Positions 42,272-50,666 of a stretch of 64,000 nucleotides of DNA are shown here, in pieces (within the stretch, counting starts at the first letter, position 1; each line of letters starts with the position of its first letter). A model generated the notes under the pieces. That model saw nothing but the letters and a program-made list of their open reading frames with translations. It did not search any database and was not told the origin of the DNA. This stretch comes from an uncultured Chitinophaga sp. GTDB lineage: Bacteria; Bacteroidota; Bacteroidia; Chitinophagales; Chitinophagaceae. The translations under genes were made by a program, and so were the position numbers. The DNA lies in the NCBI RefSeq assembly GCF_937898475.1, contig NZ_CALEJS010000010.1, positions 297,044 through 361,043 of the forward strand. Reading direction: 5' to 3'.

Positions 42272-44017
42272 TTAGTCCTCCTGCTGTGCCATGACCCTGT
42301 ACACCGGGTAGCGCATATACCCCGGCTCAGCATATTCCGAATGCTCATAAACAAATTCCAGCTGGTCTTCCGCGTTGTTGGCAAAGGCGCTGTCCTTTGC
42401 CTTCCGTTCTTCCAGTTCTTTCTTCAGTTCAGGATGCTGCCGCAGGTATTCTGCCGCGGTATCCTCAAAAACATAGCTGGAATAATGCTCTTTGGGCTGT
42501 AAAATGGCATCAAAGAAGTTCCAGGCAAAGAAAGAATCCCCACCGCCGGGCTCCAGGGTCTCCACCAGGAAGCGGTTGGCGTTCTGGTTCAGGGGAATGT
42601 AGTAGTCCCCTTTCCGGAAGGCCAGCTCCATTTTGCGGGTTTCTGTTTTTACCTGGCTGTGCAGGTAGTGTTTTTCATAGGGCCGCTGGGCGGTCTTATA
42701 ATCCTTTATCTGGTATACCTCTACGCTTATGATGGTATCTTTATTCAGCCGCTGCATGATCACCTGGTTGTTTTTCAGCAGGTCGATCACGGCCCACCAG
42801 CCTTGCGGGATAATATAAGCCTGGGGCTTCTGTACAAATTTGCCGGGGGTAACGAAGTCGTAAAAGGGTACCTGCCGCTCATAGGGCTTGTTGCGGTCGT
42901 AATACAGCCTGGGTAAACCGGACACGTCGCTGGGTTTATGGCCGGCGGCATATCCTTTGAAGGTAATGGTGCTATGCCTGCTCATATCGGGCTTCCACTC
43001 CAGGGGGAAGGAGGACTGGGTGAGTACCGTTTGTTTGGTTTGCTGCCGTAACTGCCTGATCTGCTCACTGTGCTGGCTTACAAACTGTATAAAACTTTCC
43101 ATGAGCGCATAGGTGGCCTTTACCCGTTGTGGATAGGGCTTCAGCATGTGGGTTTCCGGTACAAAGCCAAAGCTGTGGAACAGGGCGGCATAGCCGCTGG
43201 AATACCGCGGACCGTCGCTGTACTGCGTCCAACCGCTGTCTGGCGTTTCGCCGAAGTGGTTCACATAGGGAACAAGATCGTAGCCGCGCTCTTTCATCAG
43301 CTGATAGATACCTGGCTCAAATTCCTTTTTCAGGTAATCGCCCATTACGCCGCCCAGTTTACCGTACTGGGTGCTTAGTAAGGTCATAACATGCTGGTAG
43401 TCAGCCCCGTTACTCACGTGGTTGTCGATGAGTACATCCGGGTCGGTGAGCTGGAAGATTTGCTGAAAGGAGCGGGCGTTCTTTGAATCTGCCTTGATAA
43501 AATCCCGGTTCAGGTCCAGGTTCTGGCCATTGCCCCTGGATCCGAAGGCATCGGGGCCGTTCTGATCCGGACGGTAATAGGGGCTGCGGTTCAGTGCGCC
43601 GCCGATGTTGTAGACGGGGATCACCGCCAGCACAATATTGTCTGGTAGTTTTTGCTTACCCTGGGCCAGGTTGCGCAGCAGTTGCATGCTGGCGTCTATG
43701 CCGTCCGGCTCGCCGGGATGTATCCCGTTATTGATCAGTATAATGCGTTTATTCTTTTTCCGGAGGCTGGCAAAATCAAAGTCGCCGCCGGGAGAGTAGA
43801 TGGCCAGGTGTAATGGGTAGCCGGCGTCTGTGAGGCCCATTTCCTGCAGTTTGATCTGCGGAAAGCGTTTGTCCAGCAGCTGGTAGTAGGAGATGACTTC
43901 TGTGTAGGTGGCAGTTTCCCTGCCCTGGCTGCGTTCAAAACGGGTACTTAATTCCTGTGCGGAAGCTGGCAGTTGTAGTCCCAGGCATAGTGTGGCAGCA
44001 ATGATTAGTGTTCTCAT
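42272..44017 (-). CDS. M14-family zinc carboxypeptidase, exported
   Basis: 581 residues with a signal peptide (MRTLIIAATLCLGLQLPASA, cut before Q). The N-terminal M14 domain has the zinc pair in NNGIHPGEPDG (His, Glu), NLDLNRDFIKAD, the third zinc His in VLIDNHVSNGADY and a catalytic Glu in FVPETHMLKPYPQ. The C-terminal 250 residues hold beta-rich domains with no recognised name. No T9SS tail is present, so it is probably periplasmic. Transcription is convergent with the dar operon. The substrate is unknown, as M14 enzymes trim peptides or peptidoglycan stems. Confidence 0.9.
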   Translation of the reverse strand: MRTLIIAATLCLGLQLPASAQELSTRFERSQGRETATYTEVISYYQLLDKRFPQIKLQEMGLTDAGYPLHLAIYSPGGDFDFASLRKKNKRIILINNGIHPGEPDGIDASMQLLRNLAQGKQKLPDNIVLAVIPVYNIGGALNRSPYYRPDQNGPDAFGSRGNGQNLDLNRDFIKADSKNARSFQQIFQLTDPDVLIDNHVSNGADYQHVMTLLSTQYGKLGGVMGDYLKKEFEPGIYQLMKERGYDLVPYVNHFGETPDSGWTQYSDGPRYSSGYAALFHSFGFVPETHMLKPYPQRVKATYALMESFIQFVSQHSEQIRQLRQQTKQTVLTQSSFPLEWKPDMSRHSTITFKGYAAGHKPSDVSGLPRLYYDRNKPYERQVPFYDFVTPGKFVQKPQAYIIPQGWWAVIDLLKNNQVIMQRLNKDTIISVEVYQIKDYKTAQRPYEKHYLHSQVKTETRKMELAFRKGDYYIPLNQNANRFLVETLEPGGGDSFFAWNFFDAILQPKEHYSSYVFEDTAAEYLRQHPELKKELEERKAKDSAFANNAEDQLEFVYEHSEYAEPGYMRYPVYRVMAQQED

Positions 44018-44140
44018 CCGTGTTTTCAGACTTTAAAGGTTTGAACGTTTTTCGTTTGTAAGTTTGTCAGAAAATTACAGGTTTTGCACAAGTCATTTGA
44101 CTAAAAGTTACCTTCCTGTTTGTCAGGCGTTTACCCTCAA

Positions 44141-44226
44141 CCGCTAACTTTAGCGGGCCTTCAAACCTTCAAACGTTTAAGCCCTCAAACACTTCAAACT
44201 TTCAGACATTTTAAACGCTCAAATGC
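44141..44226. repeat. TTCAAAC word repeats and small hairpin
   Basis: CCGCTAA-CT-TTAGCGG (44141-44156) is a perfect 7-bp hairpin. From about 44159 to 44226 the words CTTCAAAC, CTCAAAC and TTCAAAC recur at least four times. It lies between the rpsT terminator and the M14 start. The rest of the gap 44018-44298 shows no gene. Confidence 0.5.
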
Positions 44227-44232
44227 CCAAAA

Positions 44233-44265
44233 TAAAAAGCCCTTCCCGTTTTATCAGGAAGAGCT
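44233..44265 (-). terminator. rpsT terminator
   Basis: On the minus strand AGCTCTTCC (44265-44257) pairs with GGAAGGGCT (44246-44238), with one G-T wobble and a 10-base loop, followed by a T-rich run. It lies 34 bp after the rpsT stop. Confidence 0.75.
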
Positions 44266-44298
44266 GATGTATCTTTGAGTAATGTAGTGGCGTAGTAA

Positions 44299-44553
44299 TT
44301 AAGCCAGCGCGTTCACCTGTTTGGTGAGTTTGCTCTTCAGGTTAGAAGCCTTGTTCTTATGGATCACATTCCGTTTAGCCAGTTTGTCGATCATTGCTAC
44401 TACCTCTGAAAGATCCTTCTGAGCAGCTGCTTTGTCAGTCAGTGCCTTCAAATCACGGATGGCATTACGGGTGGTTTTACCGTAGTAACGGTTACGCTCA
44501 TTACGCTTTCTGCTCTGACGTACGTCTTTTTTCGTTGCTTTATGGTTTGCCAT
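44299..44553 (-). CDS. rpsT: 30S ribosomal protein S20
   Basis: 84 residues, strongly basic, beginning MANHKATKKDVRQSRKRNER as S20 does. RNVIHKNKASNLKSKLTKQV near the end is conserved. It binds 16S rRNA early in small-subunit assembly. It is monocistronic, with a promoter TTTG-N20-TACCTTTG (44610-44579) and its own terminator. Confidence 0.96.
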   Translation of the reverse strand: MANHKATKKDVRQSRKRNERNRYYGKTTRNAIRDLKALTDKAAAQKDLSEVVAMIDKLAKRNVIHKNKASNLKSKLTKQVNALA

Positions 44554-44578
44554 TTTTCTTTTTTCAGTTTCAGGAGGG

Positions 44579-44610
44579 CAAAGGTACAGATTAGTTTTTT
44601 ACAAAACAAA
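44579..44610 (-). promoter_or_regulatory. rpsT promoter
   Basis: Minus strand: TTTG (44610-44607), 20 bp, TACCTTTG (44586-44579), an exact match to the Bacteroidota consensus. The leader to the ATG at 44553 is about 20 bases. Confidence 0.8.
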
Positions 44611-44651
44611 AAATATGCAAATAAACCGAATCGGGAGGCAAGTTTCAGGTT

Positions 44652-44785
44652 TGAAGTTTGAGGTTGGAGGTTCGTTGGAGGTTGAAAGTTGGGCACGGAG
44701 GCACTGTAAAACAGATAACTAATTGTTTTTCAATGAACTTATACCTGGCCTGCCACTTCCAACGAACCTCCAACCTCAAACTTCA
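44652..44785. repeat. Perfect 28-bp inverted repeat around a 78-bp loop
   Basis: 44652-44679 and 44758-44785 are exact reverse complements over 28 bp. The arm itself is made of GTTTGAGGTTGGAGGTT-type words, and partial copies continue on both sides (GGTTGAAAGTTGGG, CTCAAACGTT). The loop 44680-44757 contains no gene. It lies between the rpsT promoter and sucA. Confidence 0.85.
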
Positions 44786-45036
44786 GATCTCAAACGTTCC
44801 CCCTCAAACTTATTCATTATTTTACTACCGCTTTAACAAAAAACAAGCGATATTTGCAATCCAATATTATAATGGATATCAAATTTCAACAGAAACGACC
44901 ATGCTAAGACCATGTTAGCATCCTACCTGTTGCTAAAGTGTGGTGAAAGCGTCCGGGAGTTCCACCTGGCCAATAGAAAGGAATAATTTCAGGTGAAAAG
45001 TAATTTGAATCGAAGACCAAGCAAAACTCGTTGTAA
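44786..45036. other. Upstream region of sucA
   Basis: With the repeat before it, this completes the 483-bp gap between rpsT and sucA. No gene is seen. An inverted repeat TGCTAA-N7-TTAGCA lies at 44902-44920, and GTAATTTGAATCG just before 45037 may be part of a non-consensus promoter. No TAnnTTTG match was found. Confidence 0.5.
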
Positions 45037-47796
45037 ATGAAGGACTTCTCATTTGTCACTAACTCGCATCCTGCTTACATTGAATCTTTATACCAGGATT
45101 ACCGCAAAGATCCGAACTCCGTAGATCCAGACTGGGCCAAGTTTTTTGAAGGTTTTGATTTCGCGGTGTCCAATGTAAATGGCAAAGCAGGTACGGCAGC
45201 GGCAGCGACAGCAGGAAGTAGTGCTTTACCTTTATCCAGCGACCAGCTTAATAAAGAACTGGCCGTATACAGGCTCATCCAGGCCTATCGCAAAAAAGGA
45301 CATCTGATCTCCAAAACCAATCCCATCCGCGAAAGAAAAGACCGCCAGGCCAACCTGGACATCTCTTTCTATGGCTTTAGCGAAGCTGATCTGAAGACCG
45401 AATTTTTTGCCGGACAGGTATTGGGCCTGGGCAAAACTTCCCTTGAAAATATCGTGAACAGGCTTAAACAGGTGTACGCATCATCTGTAGGGCTGGAATT
45501 CACCTATATTAATGATTCCAAACAGGTGGAATGGCTGCAGCGTGAAATGGAAACCACTTTCCAGCAACCGCTTCCCCTGGAAAAAAGAAAACGCATCCTG
45601 GAGAAACTGAACCAGGGCGTGATCTTTGAAAAATTCCTGCACACCAAATACATCGGGCAGAAACGTTTCTCCCTTGAAGGTGGCGAAAATACCATCCCCG
45701 CGCTGGATGCTATGATCAATACCGCCGCCGGACTGGGTGTACAGGAAACCGTGATCGGTATGGCCCACCGCGGACGCCTCAACGTACTGGCCAATATCCT
45801 GGGTAAAACCTACGAACAGATCTTCACAGAGTTCGAAGGCCTGGCCACCCCGGATATCACCATGGGCAGCGGTGATGTAAAATATCACCTGGGTTTCCGC
45901 TCAATGGTAACCACCCCCTCCGGTCACCAGGTAAACCTCCAGCTGTTGCCCAACCCTTCCCACCTGGAAGTGGTAGACCCGCTGGTAACCGGCTTTGCCC
46001 GCAGTAAAGCCGATGTGATCTATAACAGCGATTACGACCGCATCTTACCCGTACTCATACACGGAGACGCCGCCGTAGCAGGCCAGGGCGTGGTATACGA
46101 ACTGGTGCAGATGAGTAAGCTGAAAGGCTACTACACCGGTGGTACCATGCACTTTGTGATCAATAACCAGATCGGCTTCACCACTGATTATGATGATGCA
46201 CGCTCATCAGATTACTGTACCAGCGTGGCATCCATCGTACAGGCGCCTGTGTTCCATGTAAATGGAGACGATGCCGAAGCCGTGGTAAAAGTATCCGAAA
46301 TAGCCGTACGCTACCGCCAGGAGTTTAACTCCGACATCTTCATTGACCTGCTCTGCTACCGCAGGCACGGCCACAACGAAGGTGATGAACCTAAATTTAC
46401 CCAGCCCAGCCTCTATGCGCTGATCGATAAACACCCAGATCCGCGTGAAGTATATACCCAGTTCCTGCTCAAGAACGGTGAAACAGATGCGCAAACACTG
46501 GCTAAAGATATGCAGCAGCATTTCTGGGCCGACCTGCAGGAAAGACTGGACGAAGTAAAACAGCACCCGCTGCCCTACAGCCGCCAGAAACCCGAAGAAT
46601 GGTGGGCCGCCCTGCGTAAGGCTACCCCGCAGGACTTTGAAGCATCGCCGGTTACCGCTATCAAGGCAGAAGATTTTACCCGCCTGTTCAAAAGCCTGAT
46701 GCAATGGCCTGCGGATTTTGTGCCTTTACGTAAAGTGGACAAGCTGCTGAAAGACAAGATCAGGCTGTTTGAAACCGAAGGTAAGGTAGACTGGGCCACC
46801 GGCGAACTGCTGGCTTACGCCAGCCTGCTGATAGAAGGGAAAGATGTGCGCATGAGCGGTGAAGACGTACAACGCGGTACCTTCTCCCACCGTCACGCCA
46901 TCCTCTCTGACGAGAACACCAACGCTACTTACAACAGGCTTGCACACCTGCAGGAAAAGCAGGGCAAGTTCCGTATCTATAACTCACTGCTGAGCGAATT
47001 TGCCGTAATGGGCTTTGAATATGGTTATGCCATGGCCAACCCCAACGCACTGGTACTGTGGGAAGCACAGTATGGCGACTTTGTGAACGGCGCCCAGACA
47101 GTGATTGACCAGTACATTACCAGCGCAGAACAAAAGTGGACCAGCATGAACGGCCTGGTGCTGTTACTGCCCCATGGCTACGAAGGCGGTGGCCCGGATC
47201 ACTCCAACGCCCGCCCCGAGCGCTTCTTACAGGCTTGTGCTGAATACAATATCGTAGTGACCAACATCACTACAGCGGCTAACTTCTTCCATGCGCTGCG
47301 CCGTCAGCTCACATGGCCGTTCCGTAAACCGCTGATCAACTTCTCACCCAAAGCCAACCTGCGCCATGCAGGCTCTTACTCCACCCAGGACGAGTTTACC
47401 ACAGGCGGCTTTAAGGAAGTGCTGGATGATCCGTTCATTGACGATATTACCAAAGTAAAGAAGGTATTGTTCTGCACCGGTAAGATCTATTTTGACCTGA
47501 GTGAAAAACAAATAAAAGAAGGCCGCAAGGACGTTGCCATTGTACGCCTGGAACAGCTGTACCCCTTACCGGTAGCACAGCTGGAAGCCATCAACCAGAA
47601 GTACAAAGGCGCTACCTGGTTCTGGGTACAGGAAGAGCCGCTGAACATGGGCGCTGCTTCTTACCTGCAGATGAACCTGAAAACGCTGAACTACGGTGTT
47701 ATCAGCCGTAACCCCAGCGCCGCTACCGCCACCGGTTACGCCAAAGTGCATACCCGCGAGCAGCAGGAGATCATCGAGACGGCTTTCAATATTTAA
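45037..47796 (+). CDS. sucA: 2-oxoglutarate dehydrogenase E1 component
   Basis: 919 residues (E. coli SucA 933). This thiamine-diphosphate enzyme decarboxylates 2-oxoglutarate in the TCA cycle and passes the succinyl group to E2. The N-terminal E2-binding motif is FVTNSHPAYIESLYQDYRKD. The active-site region has ETVIGMAHRGRLNVLANILG and HFVINNQIGFTT, the TPP/Mg motif lies around VNGDDAEAVVKVSEIAVRYR, and the C-terminal half has EFAVMGFEYGYAMANPNALV. The E2 gene follows after 45 bp, so the two form an operon ended by the terminator at 49427. Confidence 0.97.
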   Translation: MKDFSFVTNSHPAYIESLYQDYRKDPNSVDPDWAKFFEGFDFAVSNVNGKAGTAAAATAGSSALPLSSDQLNKELAVYRLIQAYRKKGHLISKTNPIRERKDRQANLDISFYGFSEADLKTEFFAGQVLGLGKTSLENIVNRLKQVYASSVGLEFTYINDSKQVEWLQREMETTFQQPLPLEKRKRILEKLNQGVIFEKFLHTKYIGQKRFSLEGGENTIPALDAMINTAAGLGVQETVIGMAHRGRLNVLANILGKTYEQIFTEFEGLATPDITMGSGDVKYHLGFRSMVTTPSGHQVNLQLLPNPSHLEVVDPLVTGFARSKADVIYNSDYDRILPVLIHGDAAVAGQGVVYELVQMSKLKGYYTGGTMHFVINNQIGFTTDYDDARSSDYCTSVASIVQAPVFHVNGDDAEAVVKVSEIAVRYRQEFNSDIFIDLLCYRRHGHNEGDEPKFTQPSLYALIDKHPDPREVYTQFLLKNGETDAQTLAKDMQQHFWADLQERLDEVKQHPLPYSRQKPEEWWAALRKATPQDFEASPVTAIKAEDFTRLFKSLMQWPADFVPLRKVDKLLKDKIRLFETEGKVDWATGELLAYASLLIEGKDVRMSGEDVQRGTFSHRHAILSDENTNATYNRLAHLQEKQGKFRIYNSLLSEFAVMGFEYGYAMANPNALVLWEAQYGDFVNGAQTVIDQYITSAEQKWTSMNGLVLLLPHGYEGGGPDHSNARPERFLQACAEYNIVVTNITTAANFFHALRRQLTWPFRKPLINFSPKANLRHAGSYSTQDEFTTGGFKEVLDDPFIDDITKVKKVLFCTGKIYFDLSEKQIKEGRKDVAIVRLEQLYPLPVAQLEAINQKYKGATWFWVQEEPLNMGAASYLQMNLKTLNYGVISRNPSAATATGYAKVHTREQQEIIETAFNI

Positions 47797-47841
47797 ATTT
47801 TCACCTTTCACCCGTAATATTGCAAACAGAAAACTGAAATA

Positions 47842-49407
47842 ATGGTTGTCGAAATCAAAGTTCCTACGGTAGGAGAATCTATAAGCGAGGTAACAATTGC
47901 AAAGTGGTTGAAGAAAGACGGAGACTATGTGCAGCAGGATGAAGTGTTATGCGAAATGGAATCTGAAAAGGCCACCTTTGAATTGAATGCAGAGAAAGCA
48001 GGGGTATTGAAAATTGCTGCCCCCGAAGGCGCCACCCTTAACATCGGCGCTGTTGCCTGCACCATTGATACAGATGCTGCAGCCCCCGCATCCGCAGCCC
48101 CGGCTGCCGAAGCTAAACCAGCCGCCGCTGCAGCGCCTGCCGCACCCGCCGCTGCTGCCGCTCCTCCTCCGGCCAACAAAGGAACTATTGATGTAAAAGT
48201 ACCTACCGTAGGCGAGTCTATCAGCGAAGTAACGCTCGTGAAATGGATCAAAAAAGATGGCGACTACGTAGAGCGTGATGAGATGATCTGCGAGATGGAG
48301 TCTGAAAAGGCCACCTTTGAGCTGAACGCCGAAGAAGCAGGTATATTACAGACCGTAGCAAAAGAAGGTGATGTGCTGAAAATAGGCGACGTTGCCTGCA
48401 AGATAGATACCAATGCTGCACGCCCCGCAGGCCAGGCTGCACCGGCCGCACAGCCGGCTAAAGCCGCCGCTCCGCAGGCTGCCCCGCAGCCGCAGCAGGC
48501 CCCGGTAACCAGCATCCCGAATAATATCAAAGCATCTCCCGTAGCTGCCGCCGTAATTGCAGACAAACATGTGGATCCCGCTTCCATCAAAGGCAGCGGC
48601 GCACATGGCAAAATACTGAAAGACGATGTGTACGCAGCCCTGCAGAACCCGGGCGTAGCCATCGGCAAAGAGCTGTTCAGCCGTAACGAGCGCAGGGAGA
48701 AAATGAGCAACCTGCGTAAAACAGTATCCCGCCGCCTGGTAGAAGCCAAGAATACAACGGCCATGCTCACTACCTTCAACGAGGTAGATATGACCCGTAT
48801 CATGGAGATCCGCGCGCAGTATAAAGAAGTGTTTAAGAAGCAGTACGAGGTGAACCTGGGCTTTATGAGCTTCTTCACCAAAGCCGTATGTTTTGCGCTG
48901 CAGGAGTTCCCGGCTGTGAATGCCTATATTGATGGCGAAGAACTGGTTTACCACGATTACTGCGATATCTCTATCGCCGTATCAGCGCCCAAAGGCCTGG
49001 TTGTGCCCGTGATCCGCAACGCAGAAAGCCTGGGCATGGCCGATATTGAAAAGAAAGTAGTGGAACTGGCTACCAAAGCCCGTGACAATAAACTCTCCAT
49101 GGAAGAGATGACCGGCGGTACCTTCACTATCACCAACGGTGGTGTGTTCGGTTCGCTTATGAGTACGCCGATCATCAACATACCGCAGTCTGCTATCCTG
49201 GGTATGCACAAGATACAGGAGCGTCCTATGGCAGTGAACGGCCAGGTAGTAATCCGCCCCATGATGTACCTGGCGCTTAGCTATGATCACCGCATCATCG
49301 ATGGCCGCGAATCCGTAAGCTTCCTGGTAAGAGTAAAGGAAATGCTGGAAAACCCAGAGCAGCTGCTGTTTGGAAGGGATCCGGTGAAAGCATTGCTGAA
49401 ATTGTAA
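47842..49407 (+). CDS. sucB: Dihydrolipoyllysine succinyltransferase (E2 of 2-oxoglutarate dehydrogenase), two lipoyl domains
   Basis: 521 residues. Two nearly identical lipoyl domains occur, around 1-77 (lipoyl Lys K43 in EMESEKATFELNA) and 117-190 (K156 in the same motif). Ala/Pro-rich linkers join them to an E3-binding domain (about 232-268, ASPVAAAVIADKHVDPASIK) and a catalytic acyltransferase domain (about 285-521, YDHRIIDGRE near the end). It takes the succinyl group from E1 to CoA. Most characterised SucB carry one lipoyl domain, so duplication is notable. A terminator follows 20 bp after the stop. Confidence 0.95.
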   Translation: MVVEIKVPTVGESISEVTIAKWLKKDGDYVQQDEVLCEMESEKATFELNAEKAGVLKIAAPEGATLNIGAVACTIDTDAAAPASAAPAAEAKPAAAAAPAAPAAAAAPPPANKGTIDVKVPTVGESISEVTLVKWIKKDGDYVERDEMICEMESEKATFELNAEEAGILQTVAKEGDVLKIGDVACKIDTNAARPAGQAAPAAQPAKAAAPQAAPQPQQAPVTSIPNNIKASPVAAAVIADKHVDPASIKGSGAHGKILKDDVYAALQNPGVAIGKELFSRNERREKMSNLRKTVSRRLVEAKNTTAMLTTFNEVDMTRIMEIRAQYKEVFKKQYEVNLGFMSFFTKAVCFALQEFPAVNAYIDGEELVYHDYCDISIAVSAPKGLVVPVIRNAESLGMADIEKKVVELATKARDNKLSMEEMTGGTFTITNGGVFGSLMSTPIINIPQSAILGMHKIQERPMAVNGQVVIRPMMYLALSYDHRIIDGRESVSFLVRVKEMLENPEQLLFGRDPVKALLKL

Positions 49408-49426
49408 CCGTATAACGTTCATAGAT

Positions 49427-49466
49427 AAAGGTGGAAAGGTATTACAGGCCTTTCCACCTTTTTTGT
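49427..49466 (+). terminator. Terminator of the sucAB operon
   Basis: A 13-bp perfect stem (49427-49439 with 49449-49461, core GGTGGAAAGG) with a 9-base loop is followed by T. It sits 20 bp after the sucB stop. Confidence 0.93.
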
Positions 49467-49476
49467 TTGCAGGCCT

Positions 49477-49484
49477 TATCTTTG
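49477..49484 (+). promoter_or_regulatory. -7 box abutting the RNA methyltransferase start codon
   Basis: TATCTTTG matches TAnnTTTG and ends 4 bases before the ATG at 49489, just after the sucAB terminator. Predicts a leaderless transcript. A -33 match at normal spacing is absent. Confidence 0.55.
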
Positions 49485-49488
49485 CCTC

Positions 49489-50661
49489 ATGACCCGCTGG
49501 GAAAATTACTTATCATCTGCAGAGCGCATTATTAACGGCTATGACGGTACCCTGCCGTTACATCATTTCCTGAAAGCATTTTTCAAACAACATCCACAGA
49601 TGGGCAGCCGCGACAGGCGATGGATCTCCCAGCTGAGCTACGCGTTCTACCGACTGGGGCACCTCTGGAAATCGGAAATGCCTGTAAAAGACCGGATACT
49701 TCTGGGCCTTTTCCTGTGCGAAACACAAGCCTCTGAAATGCTGGCCGCCTTTCGTCCCGAATGGAATGAGCAGGTTACGCTTCCCACCAGGGAAAAACTG
49801 GCGCTCGTTACCTTTAACGGGCATCAGCCTGCTGCTGCCGCTATCTTTCCCTTTGCAGATGAGTTGTCAGATGGTATAGACCCGGCCGCCTTTGCACAGT
49901 CTTTCCTGGTGCAGCCCCGCCTGTTTCTGCGTGCACGTAAGCAAAAACAACGGGAGCTCAGCCTGCTGTTTGACAAAGCAGGCGTAGCCTATGAGTGGTT
50001 GTCAGATGAACTGGTAGCACTGCCCAACAGTACTAAAACAGAAGCCATCATCCCGCAGCGGGACTGGTATGAGATACAGGATGCATCTTCGCAACAGACC
50101 GGCCGCCTGTTCCGCCCAAAGGCAGGAGAGTACTGGTGGGACAGCTGCGCCGCCAGCGGTGGTAAGTCGCTACTCCTGGTAGACCAGGAGCCTGGTGTGA
50201 AGCTAACGGTCAGTGATATACGTTCATCCATCCTGCATAACCTGCACGAACGTTTTGAAACGGCGGGCATCCGCAATTATGAAAGCAGGATGCTGGACCT
50301 TACCCATCCTGTTTCCCCGTCTACCTTTGCCCATGGCGAGTTTGACGGCATCATCCTGGATGCTCCCTGCAGCGGATCCGGTACCTGGAGCCGAACACCG
50401 GAGCAGCTCTGTTTCTTTGACCGCGGGAAGATCAGCCGCTTTCATGCATTACAAAAAAGCATTGCCGCCAATGTGATCCCCCTGTTGAAACCAGGCGGTG
50501 CGTTGATCTATATTACCTGTTCTGTGTTTAAGCAGGAGAACGAAGCTGTAGTACAGCACCTCTGTACATCAGCAGGCCTGCGGCAGGAGGAGGGAGGCAT
50601 CATCACAGGATATACCCATGGCGCCGATACCATGTTTGCAGTAAGATTAATAAAGCCTTAG
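49489..50661 (+). CDS. RsmB/NOP2-type RNA (cytosine-C5) methyltransferase
   Basis: 390 residues. The N-terminal 130 residues resemble the NusB-like part of RsmB. The SAM-dependent domain follows: WWDSCAASGGKSLLLVDQEP (motif I), LTVSDIRSSILHNL (II), FDGIILDAPCSGSGTWSRTP (IV, with the releasing Cys) and LIYITCSVFKQENEAVV (VI, with the TCS catalytic Cys). Both cysteines needed for C5 methylation are present. The target is probably 16S rRNA, but the exact position is not decidable. It is monocistronic between the sucAB terminator and a convergent peptidase gene 5 bp away. Confidence 0.88.
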   Translation: MTRWENYLSSAERIINGYDGTLPLHHFLKAFFKQHPQMGSRDRRWISQLSYAFYRLGHLWKSEMPVKDRILLGLFLCETQASEMLAAFRPEWNEQVTLPTREKLALVTFNGHQPAAAAIFPFADELSDGIDPAAFAQSFLVQPRLFLRARKQKQRELSLLFDKAGVAYEWLSDELVALPNSTKTEAIIPQRDWYEIQDASSQQTGRLFRPKAGEYWWDSCAASGGKSLLLVDQEPGVKLTVSDIRSSILHNLHERFETAGIRNYESRMLDLTHPVSPSTFAHGEFDGIILDAPCSGSGTWSRTPEQLCFFDRGKISRFHALQKSIAANVIPLLKPGGALIYITCSVFKQENEAVVQHLCTSAGLRQEEGGIITGYTHGADTMFAVRLIKP

Positions 50662-50666
50662 TTCAT

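Noticed and set aside
44141..44156. GCTAA-CT-TTAGC as an S24 operator
   Set aside because: The spacer is only 2 bp and the sequence is better explained as a small hairpin.
44902..44920. TGCTAA-N7-TTAGCA as a further S24 operator upstream of sucA
   Set aside because: The half-sites match but the spacer is 7 bp instead of 5, it is single, and it lies over no consensus -7 box.
45000..45012. TAATTTG (also near darA and pdeM) as a promoter box
   Set aside because: It is one base short of TAnnTTTG; recurrence in A/T-rich gaps is expected by chance, so it was not called.
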